Shown piece by piece: positions 24,076-33,038 of a DNA stretch of 64,000 nt (positions are counted from its first letter, which is position 1; each line of letters starts with the position of its first letter). Made by a program: the position numbers and the translations under genes. Where the stretch lies: contig PAAG01000047.1 of assembly GCA_002698785.1 (NCBI GenBank), positions 186,001-250,000 on the forward strand. The letters are read 5' to 3'. Origin of the DNA: Verrucomicrobiales bacterium. GTDB taxonomy: Bacteria; Verrucomicrobiota; Verrucomicrobiia; Verrucomicrobiales; DEV007. The notes below the pieces were generated by a model. The model searched no databases. It was not told the origin of the DNA and worked only from the letters and a program-made list of their open reading frames with translations.

Positions 24076-26350
24076 AAAATTCGTGAGCTCGGTAAAGCGA
24101 GGCACCAGCGGTGGACCGAAAACGGAGCCGCGCACATACGAAGAAGCTCGTTCGCACGTTAAGTCCGAGTTGACTCGCTCCATCGAAGCGCTCCGCGAAA
24201 TTCCGCAGGAGAAAAAGCTCAAAGACGAATCCGTACTCTGCCTTCGGCTCCATCCCAGCTTCGTGGCGAAATCCTATGATCCTCAGCACATCTTTCAGCG
24301 CGTTCCGGATCTCAGCAAAATCGGCTCCAGAAACTTTGAGGTCGACGCATCGGATTACGAAACCCTGAAGCCAAAGCCGGGAAAGAAGTCGATCTCGAGC
24401 AGGTTGGTATTTGTAAGCAGCGCTGAACGAGGATTTCGGCGCCTCCTGAAAGAACTCGACGCCAGCGAATCCAGTCTCACTCAAGGATTTGCCAACGAGA
24501 TTTGCCGAATTGAAAAATTTGACCTTCAAACGGACGAAGAACGTCTTTCGGCCTTCGAGAAGATGCCCCATTGGGATGAAGGTCGAGTCGAGTTGGTCTT
24601 CCACCCCTCGGTGTATTCCACCGAAGATCAGGCTCGTTTGATCCTCGATCTGTTCTCCGATAGTGAGGATTTCCAGAGCAATGCGCGATTTGTCCCGTAC
24701 GAAAGAGGTCCGTTCTTCCTTTCTGCCTACATTCTGCGAAGCGATCTCGAAAAACTGCGCGGGTTGATCCCCCTCCGCACGGCCCACCCTCTGATGGCCG
24801 GCTCTTTCGAGGACTTGCGAACTGCTCCAACGGCAACAGCTCCGCCACCACCCGCAGATACGGCTCGGTCCACAATTACCGTAGGACTGTTCGATGGTGG
24901 CGTGGACACAACAAATCCTCTTCTTGCAGGGCACGTGGATCACGACGAAGCCATGTCCATCGCCGCCAGTGAAGACCCCGAGGGCGTTGCTCACGGTACG
25001 GCAGTAGCAGGATTGCTCCTGCATGGCGCATTGAACTCCAGGGACAAGACGGTCCCGCTCGATCCGCCAAAAGTTTCGGTGGCGAGCTTCCGGGTTCTGC
25101 CCACATCCGATCCTGGTGACGTTGATCTCTACGAAGCGATCGATGTCATCGAGAACGTGGTTCCCAGCCGAAGCGACATCCGCGTGTACAACGTCAGCCT
25201 TGGGCCACGGGGCCCCATCTTTGACGACTCAATCTCCCGCTTCACTTATGCCCTCGACATCCTCGCGAAAAACTATCAGGTGACCTTTTGCGTAGCAGTC
25301 GGAAACGACGGAGAGAACCCTCCCGATCTCAATCGCGTTCAGGCACCGGCCGACTTGGTCAACGGGATCGGTGTCGGTGCATGGACGCAGAATGGCGGCG
25401 ACCGTGAAATTGCCCCATACTCTTGCCGCGGCCCGGGGCGTGAGGGGGCCAAGATCAAACCCGATGTGGTCGCATTCGGGGGATGTGAGAACTCGCCCAT
25501 TCATGTTGTTTCCACGACCCCCGGCCAGAAGCTTCTCTCCCGTGGGACCAGTTTCAGCACTCCCCTGGTCACTTCGCTGGTCGGGGAGGCAATCGGAAAA
25601 CTGGATCGAGGCAGTGCCCTTCTCGCTCGGGCGTTGGTCATACACTCCGCCGAACATCCGCTGAATCGGCCGGACCATGACTTCGGCCATGGAGTCGTTC
25701 CCGAACAAATGATGGACATCCTGAGCTGTGACGAAAACGAAGTCACGATCGCCTATCAAGGGCCGATTCCATTGAAGAGTTCCGTGAAACTTCCACTGCT
25801 CCTCCCTTCCGGCGCTGTTTCGGAAGGCCAGATTCACTTCAAATGGACGGTAGCCATCTTACCGGAAGTCGATCCTCTGCACTCGGACGACTACACGAAA
25901 TACTGCGTCGAGGCGAGCTTCTACCCCAACTCAAAGCAATACGCCTTCAATCCTCCAAAGTTCCCTGCGGGACGGAAAAGAGAAATCCTCCACCTCGAGG
26001 ATGACCAGGACAGGGTCGCGGAATTACTTGGGCAAGGGTATCGCCAGAGCGCACTTCCCCGAAGCGACTCGGGCAACAAGTACAAGACCGAAAGTGCCCA
26101 TCGCGATGAAATGAAGTGGGAGCCAATCGTCAAGAGAGTCGTGACGAAACGTGCGAATTCAGTCGACGAACCTTTCCTCGTGCTCGACGCGATCCCGCGT
26201 CACGAAAGCAGCGGTCGCCTCGACTATGCGGTCGTAGTCTCGATGAGGGCGACACGGAACGTTGATCTCTACGGTGAAATTCTCCAGAGGTATCCAGCGC
26301 TTCAACCGATCCGACTTCGCTCCGAGGCGGAATTGAGAGTGCAGGTTTAG
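24035..26350 (+). CDS. ietS-like: Cytosolic subtilisin-like serine protease of an IetAS-like defence pair
   Basis: 771 residues with no signal peptide. The first ~280 residues are a family-specific N-terminal region (RLLLANGEKFVSSVKRG). The S8 domain has Asp287 (GLFDGGVD), His320 (VAHGTAVAGL), oxyanion Asn in AVGNDGENPP and Ser506 (GTSFSTPLVTSL). A beta-rich C-terminal region follows. The catalytic triad is complete, so the protease should be active. It is read from within the AAA gene's end (41-base overlap), implying coupled translation. Lack of export and pairing with an AAA ATPase separate it from secreted nutritional subtilases. Confidence 0.85.
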   Translation: MAERKPRLLLANGEKFVSSVKRGTSGGPKTEPRTYEEARSHVKSELTRSIEALREIPQEKKLKDESVLCLRLHPSFVAKSYDPQHIFQRVPDLSKIGSRNFEVDASDYETLKPKPGKKSISSRLVFVSSAERGFRRLLKELDASESSLTQGFANEICRIEKFDLQTDEERLSAFEKMPHWDEGRVELVFHPSVYSTEDQARLILDLFSDSEDFQSNARFVPYERGPFFLSAYILRSDLEKLRGLIPLRTAHPLMAGSFEDLRTAPTATAPPPPADTARSTITVGLFDGGVDTTNPLLAGHVDHDEAMSIAASEDPEGVAHGTAVAGLLLHGALNSRDKTVPLDPPKVSVASFRVLPTSDPGDVDLYEAIDVIENVVPSRSDIRVYNVSLGPRGPIFDDSISRFTYALDILAKNYQVTFCVAVGNDGENPPDLNRVQAPADLVNGIGVGAWTQNGGDREIAPYSCRGPGREGAKIKPDVVAFGGCENSPIHVVSTTPGQKLLSRGTSFSTPLVTSLVGEAIGKLDRGSALLARALVIHSAEHPLNRPDHDFGHGVVPEQMMDILSCDENEVTIAYQGPIPLKSSVKLPLLLPSGAVSEGQIHFKWTVAILPEVDPLHSDDYTKYCVEASFYPNSKQYAFNPPKFPAGRKREILHLEDDQDRVAELLGQGYRQSALPRSDSGNKYKTESAHRDEMKWEPIVKRVVTKRANSVDEPFLVLDAIPRHESSGRLDYAVVVSMRATRNVDLYGEILQRYPALQPIRLRSEAELRVQV

Positions 26351-26374
26351 CCCTCCTTCGCGTTGAAAACGAGA

Positions 26375-26398
26375 GAGGCCAGCTCTTCAGCTGACCTC
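26375..26398. terminator. Bidirectional hairpin between convergent genes
   Basis: A 10-bp stem with one mismatch (GAGGCCAGCT / AGCTGACCTC) around a CTTC loop lies 24 bases after the protease stop and 32 bases before the end of the opposing gene. The very stable tetraloop and the convergent setting suggest a shared terminator; no long T tract follows on either strand. Confidence 0.5.
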
Positions 26399-26430
26399 CC
26401 CGGATTACTCGACTGTTGAAGGATGAGGAA

Positions 26431-26829
26431 TCACTTCTTTTTCTTATCCATCCCGGGCGTCTTTTTCCCGGGCGTCGTGGAGCAGCAGTAGGCCGAGTCG
26501 TCCCCACACTCCGAACAGGTGTGGACGACCTTGTGGGGTTGCCCGGTTTTGGCGCTCACGTGGGTGACCTTGATCTTCCCTCCGCAACCGGGACAGCCGT
26601 GATCAGTGCCCGACTTGAACCATTCTGCAAACGACTTCTTCTCGTCCACCTCCCTGACTTGGATCGACTGGCATTTGGAACAAGCCATCGCCACCTTTCC
26701 CGTGGTGATCTTTTCGGCGTCCTGCTTCGTCGCGACCTTCCGCATGTGCTCCGGAAGACCGGCGTAACTGTTGCTGACGATTCCTCCCATCATGACGAAG
26801 GCAACTGCGAATAGAATGAGTTTTTTCAT
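26431..26829 (-). CDS. Small exported cysteine-rich (zinc-ribbon-like) protein
   Basis: 132 residues: a signal peptide (KKLILFAVAFVMMGGIVSNS) and then four cysteine pairs: ACSKCQ, CPGCGG, TCSECGD and the YCCS motif, with a lysine-rich tail. Paired CxxC sets suggest a folded zinc- or copper-binding ribbon in the periplasm. I do not recognise a named family. One of the nine shared promoter elements lies 47 bases upstream, back to back with the copy for the next secreted gene, so it is probably co-induced with the metal genes. Confidence 0.7.
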   Translation of the reverse strand: MKKLILFAVAFVMMGGIVSNSYAGLPEHMRKVATKQDAEKITTGKVAMACSKCQSIQVREVDEKKSFAEWFKSGTDHGCPGCGGKIKVTHVSAKTGQPHKVVHTCSECGDDSAYCCSTTPGKKTPGMDKKKK

Positions 26830-26875
26830 ATGTTTTCAGGTTTGTTTGTTTCCGAAGCTCTGGGCTTCATCCGGT

Positions 26876-26903
26876 GAAACCCCTCCGGGATTCTCACCCC
26901 TGA
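26876..26903 (-). promoter_or_regulatory. Shared island promoter element upstream of the cysteine-rich exported protein
   Basis: On the minus strand: TCAGGGG, 13 bases, GGGGTTTC, 47 bases before the gene start at 26829. The first half differs from the usual TGAGGGG by one base (TCAGGGG). It is divergent to the copy at 27006, about 100 bases away. Confidence 0.6.
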
Positions 26904-27005
26904 AATTTCTGCCGAGATTCTTCACCAGGTGAGTTCCGTCCGCGAGTTCAGTGCCAGGATCCGACAGCCCCCCTTCAGGGCTCAATCCGTTGGGAATGAA
27001 AAAGT

Positions 27006-27033
27006 TGAGGGGTGGCAGGCCGACCGGGGTTTC
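27006..27033 (+). promoter_or_regulatory. Shared island promoter element upstream of small exported protein
   Basis: TGAGGGG (27006-27012), 13 bases, GGGGTTTC (27026-27033); the downstream start codon is at 27093. Both halves match the consensus exactly. Confidence 0.65.
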
Positions 27034-27092
27034 TCTTGTAGAAGACGCGTTTTTTCAACCCGCGCGTCCGAAACAAAAACCCTAAATTGACA

Positions 27093-27293
27093 ATGAAAAC
27101 CATCCGAAAGAGCATTCTAGCTGTCGCCCTCGCCGTCTTCGCATTCGCGATTGTGGCCCCCGATGCGCAAGCCGTCCCGAACAACAAGGTGCCTGGGGTG
27201 AGAAAGAAAGACAAAACGCCCAATCCCCCCACCATCCCCTCTGATCGTAAAGACGACCGGAAGCCCTACTGGCAGAAGAAAATCAGCGGCTGA
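27093..27293 (+). CDS. Small exported basic peptide
   Basis: 66 residues: a signal peptide (SILAVALAVFAFAIVAPDAQ, cleaved near AQA-VPN) and a mature peptide of ~40 residues rich in Lys, Asp and Pro, with no cysteine or histidine. I chose ATG 27093 over the TTG two codons earlier. No family recognised. It has its own shared-type promoter element and its own strong terminator, so it is a monocistronic member of the island's proposed regulon. Confidence 0.6.
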   Translation: MKTIRKSILAVALAVFAFAIVAPDAQAVPNNKVPGVRKKDKTPNPPTIPSDRKDDRKPYWQKKISG

Positions 27294-27318
27294 TCACAGC
27301 TCGCAACTCGCCATTGAG

Positions 27319-27364
27319 AACTCCACGGGTTTCTGGTTTCGACCACGGCTCGTGGAGTTTTTTT
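27319..27364 (+). terminator. Rho-independent terminator
   Basis: Stem AACTCCACG / CGTGGAGTT (27319-27327 with 27351-27359) followed directly by a T run, 26 bases after the stop of the small exported peptide gene. Confidence 0.8.
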
Positions 27365-27384
27365 CGTTCCAGAACAGAGAATAA

Positions 27385-27412
27385 TGAGGGGTAGACACAG
27401 CGGCGGTGTTTC
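27385..27412 (+). promoter_or_regulatory. Shared island promoter element upstream of DUF3347 protein
   Basis: TGAGGGG (27385-27391), 13 bases, GGTGTTTC (27405-27412); the start codon of the DUF3347 protein is at 27474. It lies just after the preceding terminator, so it must serve a separate transcript. Confidence 0.65.
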
Positions 27413-27473
27413 TCTTCCTGACGCCGCAAGCCGTGGCGCTGATTCCAAGAAAGTCTATCCCTCATCAAATCCC

Positions 27474-27908
27474 ATGAAATCAATTCTCTCCCTCTTCGCT
27501 TTGACCTCATTCGCCATTGCCTTCTCTCCTTTCCCTGCGCAAGCCGAGGAAGACCATGCAATGCACGTTCTCAAAGGCTATCTCAACGTGGCAAACGCCT
27601 TGTACGAAGACGACCTCGCAGCCGCAAAGGAAGCTGCGGCCAGTATCACCGACCACGACGCAGACAGCGCTCTTGCCGAACCAGCGACCAAGGTCGCGGA
27701 TGCGGAAAATCTCGCAACCGCTCGAGAGGCATTCAAAGCTCTCAGTGCTAAAGCGATCGAACTTGCGAAAGGACACGGAGACCACTACACCGTAATGCAC
27801 TGTCCCATGGTGAAAGGCGGCGGCGGCGATTGGCTAAGCGCCGATGGGAAAGTCAACAATCCCTATTTTGGCCCCAAAATGCCTCACTGCGGTGGTCCGA
27901 AGAAGTGA
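27474..27908 (+). CDS. Exported DUF3347-type metal-binding protein
   Basis: 144 residues from ATG 27474: signal peptide (SILSLFALTSFAIAFSPFPA) then a helical domain (VLKGYLNVANALYEDDLAAA) and the C-terminal signature MHCPMVKGGGGDWLSADGK with NPYFGPKMPHCG. The same domain occurs twice at the C-terminus of the CusB-like adaptor at 15166. Met, His and Cys residues in CPM and MPHCG are likely copper ligands. As a soluble version it could act as a periplasmic metal carrier for that pump. It has its own promoter element and terminator. Confidence 0.8.
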   Translation: MKSILSLFALTSFAIAFSPFPAQAEEDHAMHVLKGYLNVANALYEDDLAAAKEAAASITDHDADSALAEPATKVADAENLATAREAFKALSAKAIELAKGHGDHYTVMHCPMVKGGGGDWLSADGKVNNPYFGPKMPHCGGPKK

Positions 27909-27972
27909 TGGTTCCTCCTACCTTGAAATGGAAAAGGCGCGCGTGAAATTCACAATCACTTTCTCTGCACAG

Positions 27973-28017
27973 CGAGTCAACAGGGCTGGGTTATAGACGT
28001 CCCACCCTGTTGGCTCG
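27973..28017 (+). terminator. Long hairpin after DUF3347 gene
   Basis: A 13-bp stem with one G-T mismatch (CGAGTCAACAGGG / CCCTGTTGGCTCG), lengthened by an inner GGG/CCC, 64 bases after the stop. A related hairpin with the same CAACAGGG...CCCTGTTG core lies at 54554. Confidence 0.6.
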
Positions 28018-28046
28018 TCTTCCTAACGAAGACCTGATTTCCATAA

Positions 28047-29408
28047 ATGGACCACGACTCGCACGGTGACGAAAAGAGCGGCTCCGACCGTTCTTCACAC
28101 TACGAAGAAGGCAGCCTCTCGCTGACCGGAGCGGTTTCGATGGGAACGGGCGTCATGATCGGGGCGGGAATCTTCGCCCTGACCGGCCAGGTCGCGGAAC
28201 TCGCAGGGGAGTGGTTTCCGGTCGCTTTCGTGCTGGCCGCCGTGATCGCCGGTTTCAGCGCCTACTCCTACGTGAAGCTGTCGAACGCCTACCCATCGGC
28301 GGGCGGCATCGCGATGTTCCTGAACAAGGCCTACGGACGCGGGGTGATGACCGGCGCCTGCGCCCTGCTGATGTATTTCTCGATGGTCATCAACGAGAGC
28401 CTCGTCGCCCGGACTTTCGGCACCTACACGCTGCAACTGTTTGATCTGGACAAGGACAGCTGGATCGTTCCCGCCCTCGGGGTCGGGCTGCTCCTGTTCG
28501 CTGGGTTCGTGAACGCCCTCAGCAACCGGTTCATCCAGACCTTCTCGTTCGTCATGGCCTTCGTGAAGATCGCCGGTCTGGCGATTCTGGCGGGAGGAGG
28601 TCTGTGGGCATCCGGACTCTCGTTCGAGAGTATCTCGGCGGTTCCAGAACAAACGGGGCCGGGGTCCTTTCTCGGGGCGATCGCGCTGGCGATCCTCGCC
28701 TACAAAGGTTTCACCACGATCACCAATAGCGGCGGCGAAATCGAGAACCCCCACCGAAACGTCGGGAGGGCGATCGTGATCTCGCTCGCGCTCTGCACCT
28801 TGCTCTACCTGCTGGTGGCGTTCGCCGTGGGCGGCAATCTTTCCATCGACGAAATCGTTGCGGCGAAGGACTACGCTCTTGCGGAGGCATCGCGTCCTGC
28901 GTTCGGACAGGTGGGACTCTGGATCACGGTGGGCTTCGCGATCGTCGCGACGGTCTCCGGGGTGATCGCCAGCGTGTTCGCGGTGTCCCGGATGCTCGCG
29001 ATGCTCACGGACATGAAACTGGTCCCGCACCGGCACTTCGGAATGCCCGGCGACATTCAGAGGCACACGCTCGTCTACACGTTGGTGCTGGCGATGCTCT
29101 TGACGGTTTTCTTCGACCTCGGTCGGATCGCCGCTCTCGGTGCGGTCTTCTACATCGTGATGGATCTGGTGATCCACTGGGGAGTTTTCAGGCATCTTCG
29201 GAAAGAGGTCGATGCACGGGCATCGATCCTGATCATCGCGATGATCCTCGATGTGGTTGTCCTCGTGGCACTGCTGTGGGTCAAAGCCCAGTCGGACATG
29301 CTCGTCATCTGGGCTTCGATCGCTGGCATGGCGATCATCTTCGCCGGGGAACGCTTCTTTCTGCGCTCGCTCGACGACACTGAAACTCGAAACGATTCAT
29401 TCTCATGA
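28047..29408 (+). CDS. APC-superfamily amino-acid permease
   Basis: 453 residues, about 12 membrane segments. The N-terminal tail is His/Asp-rich (MDHDSHGDEKSGSDRSSHYE), then TM1 with the APC unwound-helix motif GTGVMIGAGIFALTG; TM6 region includes AILAYKGFTTITNSGGEIEN. It should move an amino acid or polyamine across the inner membrane by proton or exchange coupling; the substrate cannot be told. It is followed directly by two small membrane proteins that often accompany metal loci, overlapping the first by four bases. No copy of the shared promoter element was seen in front of it. Confidence 0.85.
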   Translation: MDHDSHGDEKSGSDRSSHYEEGSLSLTGAVSMGTGVMIGAGIFALTGQVAELAGEWFPVAFVLAAVIAGFSAYSYVKLSNAYPSAGGIAMFLNKAYGRGVMTGACALLMYFSMVINESLVARTFGTYTLQLFDLDKDSWIVPALGVGLLLFAGFVNALSNRFIQTFSFVMAFVKIAGLAILAGGGLWASGLSFESISAVPEQTGPGSFLGAIALAILAYKGFTTITNSGGEIENPHRNVGRAIVISLALCTLLYLLVAFAVGGNLSIDEIVAAKDYALAEASRPAFGQVGLWITVGFAIVATVSGVIASVFAVSRMLAMLTDMKLVPHRHFGMPGDIQRHTLVYTLVLAMLLTVFFDLGRIAALGAVFYIVMDLVIHWGVFRHLRKEVDARASILIIAMILDVVVLVALLWVKAQSDMLVIWASIAGMAIIFAGERFFLRSLDDTETRNDSFS

Positions 29409-29584
29409 AACATATGCTCATCATGCTGCTGGGGTGCGGCCTGCCCATCCTGCTCATTTTTCTCCTGCCCGCTCTCGGAGTCGGTGAGGGCTGGACCTTG
29501 GCCATCTTTCTGGTCCTGATGCTCTTCTGCCATCTGCTGCATTTCAAACTCCACGCAACCGGAAGCCACCATCATGAAGAATGA
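29405..29584 (+). CDS. Tiny membrane protein, DUF2933-like
   Basis: 59 residues. Its ATG overlaps the permease stop by four bases (ATGA). Two hydrophobic segments (MLIMLLGCGLPILLIFLLPA and WTLAIFLVLMLFCHLLHF) end in a His-rich tail (GSHHHEE). This resembles DUF2933, a small family found in heavy-metal and copper gene clusters; its function is unknown. Coupled translation with both neighbours supports it as a real gene. Confidence 0.65.
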   Translation: MKHMLIMLLGCGLPILLIFLLPALGVGEGWTLAIFLVLMLFCHLLHFKLHATGSHHHEE

Positions 29585-29885
29585 CCAATCTACCTCGCCG
29601 AAACCACCACACCTCGCGCTGAACCCGATCCGGATGGGATTCGCCGTCGGATGCGTGGCCGTCCTGTTCTATCTCGGCTGCATGCTCACCATGGCGACCG
29701 TGCCGCACGATCAGGCGGTCACGTTCTTCAACAGCCTGTTGCACGGTCTGGACGTCGAGCCGGTCCTGCGCGAAGCGGTTCCCGCCAACGAAGTCTGCCT
29801 CGGTCTTGTCAGCACCTTCGTGCTAGGTTGGCTCGCGGGTGCGGCCGTCGCGGGATTCTACAATTTGGGCCGCCGAGCCTGGTAG
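29574..29885 (+). CDS. Small two-helix membrane protein, DUF5676-like
   Basis: 103 residues. The start overlaps the preceding tiny gene by 11 bases. Two hydrophobic helices (MGFAVGCVAVLFYLGCMLTM and VSTFVLGWLAGAAVAGFYNL) flank a soluble loop. The pattern fits DUF5676, commonly next to copper P-type ATPases, as here: copA follows after 31 bases. Function unknown; it may assist or regulate the ATPase. Confidence 0.65.
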   Translation: MKNDQSTSPKPPHLALNPIRMGFAVGCVAVLFYLGCMLTMATVPHDQAVTFFNSLLHGLDVEPVLREAVPANEVCLGLVSTFVLGWLAGAAVAGFYNLGRRAW

Positions 29886-29916
29886 CCCCGTTTTTAATCT
29901 TTGTTAGTCTATTGTT

Positions 29917-32226
29917 ATGGAAGACTCCCACGACTGTTGCCATTCCAAGGGAAACGAGGGCGACGAGAGGCCACCCCAAAGGATGGGTAAAGGCACGCAA
30001 TACACCTGTCCCATGCATCCGGAGGTAGTTTCCGACGAACCGGGCGACTGTCCGAAGTGCGGGATGACGCTGGAGCCGATGAGTCCAACCCCCCCCGCTG
30101 GACAGACCCTCTACACCTGCCCGATGCACCCGGAGATCGAGCAGGAGGGACCGGGCGACTGCCCCATCTGCGGAATGCCGCTGGAGCCGAAAACGGTCGC
30201 CGGAGGACACGACGAACACGCCGAGGCGGAGATCCGCGATCTGTCGCGCAAATTCTGGATCGGAACGGCACTGACGATACCGGTCCTGCTCATCGCCATG
30301 GCAAAGATGATTCCCGGGGTCGAGATCCCATCATGGACGGGATGGCTCGAATTCGCCCTCACCACTCCGGTCGTCTTCTGGGCTGGTGGAATGTTTTTCC
30401 GGAAAGGCTGGCGATCGGTGGTCAATCGCAGCCTCAACATGTTCACCCTGATCGCCGTCGGGGTCGGGGCAGCCTTTCTTTACAGCGCGGTCGCGGTCCT
30501 GTTCCCCGGCTTGTTTCCTGATTCGTTCCGGGAGCATGGAGACGGTTCCACTGGCGAGGTCGGCCTCTACTTCGAGGCGGCGGCCGTCATTACCGTCCTC
30601 GTCCTCCTGGGGCAGTGGCTCGAAGCGCGAGCGCGGGGAAAAACGGGCGAAGCGATTCAGGCTTTGCTTGGACTCGCCGCCAACGAGGCGCACCGCTTGA
30701 TCGACGGGGTGGAGGAGGATGTGCCGGTCGACCAGATCCAACCTGGTGATCTGCTCCGGGTGAAGCCGGGCGAAAAGGTTCCGCTCGATGGTGTTGTCGT
30801 GGAGGGCAAGAGCCACATCGACGAGTCCATGATCACCGGGGAACCCGTCCCGGTCGAGCGCGGCGAGGGCGACGAAGTGATCGGCGCGACGGTGAATCAG
30901 ACCGGTGCCTTCACCATGCGGGCGGAAAAAGTTGGCAGTGAGACCCTGCTGTCCCAGATCGTCCACATGGTCGCCGAGGCGCAACGCAGCCGCGCCCCGA
31001 TCCAGAAACTGGCCGACTCCGTCGCGGGATGGTTCGTGCCCGCTGTCATCCTGATCGCGATCGTCACCTTTGTGGTCTGGGCGATCTCGGGGCCGGCCCC
31101 GGCGATGGCCTTCGCGATCGTGAACTCGGTTTCCGTACTCATCATCGCATGCCCCTGCGCCCTTGGCCTTGCCACTCCGATGTCCATCATGGTCGGAGTC
31201 GGTCGTGCCGCCCAGGCGGGGATTCTGGTCAAGAACGCGGAGGCGCTCGAGCGAGTGGAGAAAGTCGATGTGCTCATCACCGACAAGACCGGGACTCTCA
31301 CTGCCGGCCAACCCAGCGTTACCGATATCGCCGCCGCGGATGGCGTCGACGAAGACGATCTGCTCGCCACCGCCGCATCGATCGAGACCAACAGTGAGCA
31401 TCCACTCGCCCGCGCTATCGTAAAAGAGGCCAAGGAACGGAATCTCGAAATCGCGGAAACCGACGACTTCGCCTCTCACACCGGAGGTGGCGTCAGCGGA
31501 AAAGTGAAAGGAAACAAGATCGAGATTGGCAAGCCGCTTTTCATCACCGAAAGAGTTTCCGATTTGTCCGAAGACCTTCGTGGGAAAAGCGACGAGCTAC
31601 AGAGCAAGGCGAAGACCGTCGTCTGGGTCGCCCGAGAAGGGCAATGGATCGGTCTGCTCGGTATCTCCGACGCCATAAAAGAAACCACGCCCGCCGCAGT
31701 TGAGTCGCTTCATCGTCGCGGCATTCGACTACTGATGGCCACCGGCGACAACGAATCCACTGCAAAAGCCGTGGGCAAGGAACTCGGGATCGACGAGATC
31801 CACGCAGGGCTTTCACCGGAAGACAAAATCGAGTTGGTCAAGCGGCTGAAGTCCGAGGGACACGTTGTGGCGATGGCGGGCGACGGCATCAACGACGCCC
31901 CGGCCCTGGCGGAAGCCGATGTCGGCATCGCGATGGGCACCGGCACCGACGTCGCGATCGAAAGCGCCGCTGTCACCCTGGTGAAAGGCGATCTCAACGG
32001 CATCGCCAACTCGGTCGAGGTCGGTCGAACAGTCATGCGCAACATTCGGCAGAACCTGTTTTTTGCCTTCGCCTACAATACGCTGGGTGTGCCGGTCGCC
32101 GCCGGTGTCTTGTATCCGTTCTTCGGGATCCTGCTCAGCCCGATGATCGCTGGTGCTGCGATGAGCTTCAGCTCGGTGTCCGTGATCGCGAATTCGCTGC
32201 GGCTGCGGCGGATGAGGATCGGTTGA
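29917..32226 (+). CDS. copA-like: Copper-type P1B ATPase with two heavy-metal-binding N-terminal domains
   Basis: 769 residues. N-terminus: [11 protein letters not shown], then two heavy-metal-binding motifs ([20 protein letters not shown] and [20 protein letters not shown]) in place of HMA domains. The core has eight membrane helices, the TGEP phosphatase loop ([12 protein letters not shown]), the CPC transport motif (Cys412/Cys414, [11 protein letters not shown]), DKTGTLT with phospho-Asp456 and [23 protein letters not shown] with these N-terminal domains indicates export of Cu(I)/Ag(I) from the cytoplasm. With the Cus-type pump and multicopper oxidase it completes the copper pathway. Confidence 0.9.
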   Translation: MEDSHDCCHSKGNEGDERPPQRMGKGTQYTCPMHPEVVSDEPGDCPKCGMTLEPMSPTPPAGQTLYTCPMHPEIEQEGPGDCPICGMPLEPKTVAGGHDEHAEAEIRDLSRKFWIGTALTIPVLLIAMAKMIPGVEIPSWTGWLEFALTTPVVFWAGGMFFRKGWRSVVNRSLNMFTLIAVGVGAAFLYSAVAVLFPGLFPDSFREHGDGSTGEVGLYFEAAAVITVLVLLGQWLEARARGKTGEAIQALLGLAANEAHRLIDGVEEDVPVDQIQPGDLLRVKPGEKVPLDGVVVEGKSHIDESMITGEPVPVERGEGDEVIGATVNQTGAFTMRAEKVGSETLLSQIVHMVAEAQRSRAPIQKLADSVAGWFVPAVILIAIVTFVVWAISGPAPAMAFAIVNSVSVLIIACPCALGLATPMSIMVGVGRAAQAGILVKNAEALERVEKVDVLITDKTGTLTAGQPSVTDIAAADGVDEDDLLATAASIETNSEHPLARAIVKEAKERNLEIAETDDFASHTGGGVSGKVKGNKIEIGKPLFITERVSDLSEDLRGKSDELQSKAKTVVWVAREGQWIGLLGISDAIKETTPAAVESLHRRGIRLLMATGDNESTAKAVGKELGIDEIHAGLSPEDKIELVKRLKSEGHVVAMAGDGINDAPALAEADVGIAMGTGTDVAIESAAVTLVKGDLNGIANSVEVGRTVMRNIRQNLFFAFAYNTLGVPVAAGVLYPFFGILLSPMIAGAAMSFSSVSVIANSLRLRRMRIG

Positions 32227-32260
32227 GCCAAACTCATAGTCCAAAAAAGTCCGAAATCTC

Positions 32261-32290
32261 TGAGGGGCTGGAAAACGGCCGGGGTTTTTC
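32261..32290 (+). promoter_or_regulatory. Shared island promoter element upstream of YHS-like lipoprotein
   Basis: TGAGGGG (32261-32267), 13 bases, then GGGGTTTTTC (32281-32290), 70 bases before the lipoprotein start at 32361. Confidence 0.6.
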
Positions 32291-32360
32291 TTCGATGATG
32301 CCGGGAAACCAATCCGGCCCAGACCAGAATCAAAACTCAATCCCATCCGTCTTCCATGCC

Positions 32361-32636
32361 ATGACAAAACAACTCTCCATCCTTACCATACTGGCCCTGA
32401 CCGCGCTCGCGTTCGTGGGGTGCAGTGAAGAAAATGATCACGGAGGTCATTCCGACCACGCGGGCCACGCTGCCGGTCAAGGTCTTTGCCCCGTCTCCGG
32501 AGAAGCGCTCGGCAGCATGGGAACTCCTATCGTCGTCACTCACGAGGGCAAGGAAGTGAAGCTTTGCTGCAAAAGCTGCATCAAAGACTTCAACGCCGAT
32601 CCCGCGACCTACACCGCAAAGGTCCATGGCTCGTGA
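32361..32636 (+). CDS. Small lipoprotein with a YHS-like metal-binding domain
   Basis: 91 residues from ATG 32361. A lipoprotein signal (LTILALTALAFVGC, Cys at the cleavage site) is followed by a His-rich linker (HGGHSDHAGHA) and a YHS-like domain: LCPVSGEALGSMGT ... KLCCKSCIKDFNADP. The domain's Cys and His residues are typical of periplasmic copper or zinc carriers. A paralogue without the lipid anchor lies 21 bases downstream. A shared promoter element precedes the pair. Confidence 0.75.
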   Translation: MTKQLSILTILALTALAFVGCSEENDHGGHSDHAGHAAGQGLCPVSGEALGSMGTPIVVTHEGKEVKLCCKSCIKDFNADPATYTAKVHGS

Positions 32637-32657
32637 CCTCATTCCACTACTTGGATC

Positions 32658-32897
32658 ATGAAACCGTTTCTCACCGCCCTATTCGCCATCGCCTTTCTTG
32701 CCGCCTCAGTCAGTGCCGCTGAGAACACTCCTGCGGCCAAGGTTCAGACCCACTGCCCCGTTTCGGGCGAAAAGTTGGAAAGCATGGGTAAGCCAGTCAA
32801 AGTCCGACACGCCGGCCGGACGATCAAGCTCTGCTGCAAACCGTGCGTAAAGAAGTTCAAGGCCGATCCAGAGAAGTATCTCAAGAAGGTGAAATGA
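32658..32897 (+). CDS. Small exported YHS-like metal-binding protein
   Basis: 79 residues: signal peptide (FLTALFAIAFLAASVSA) and the domain HCPVSGEKLESMGKPVKV ... KLCCKPCVKKFKADPEKYL, clearly paralogous to the lipoprotein just upstream (same CPVSGE and LCCK-CxxxF frame). This copy is soluble in the periplasm, the other membrane-anchored; together they could form a donor/acceptor pair. The remaining 141 bases to the next frame hold nothing recognisable. Confidence 0.75.
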   Translation: MKPFLTALFAIAFLAASVSAAENTPAAKVQTHCPVSGEKLESMGKPVKVRHAGRTIKLCCKPCVKKFKADPEKYLKKVK

Positions 32898-33038
32898 TTC
32901 CTCGTAGAAACCGGGCGTTCGCACATCGATATGCCATCTGCGGAAATGTCCCATCGAGACTCGCCCTCTCGGTAGGCCGGATCGCTCCTCACTGAATCCA
33001 GATCCCTGCGAGGCCGGAAGTCGTTCACCTGCGCAGGG

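Noticed and set aside
28095-29195. Long minus-strand open frame opposite the APC permease
   Set aside because: Arg/Asp/Glu/His-rich shadow of a membrane-protein gene; no domain and no start context.
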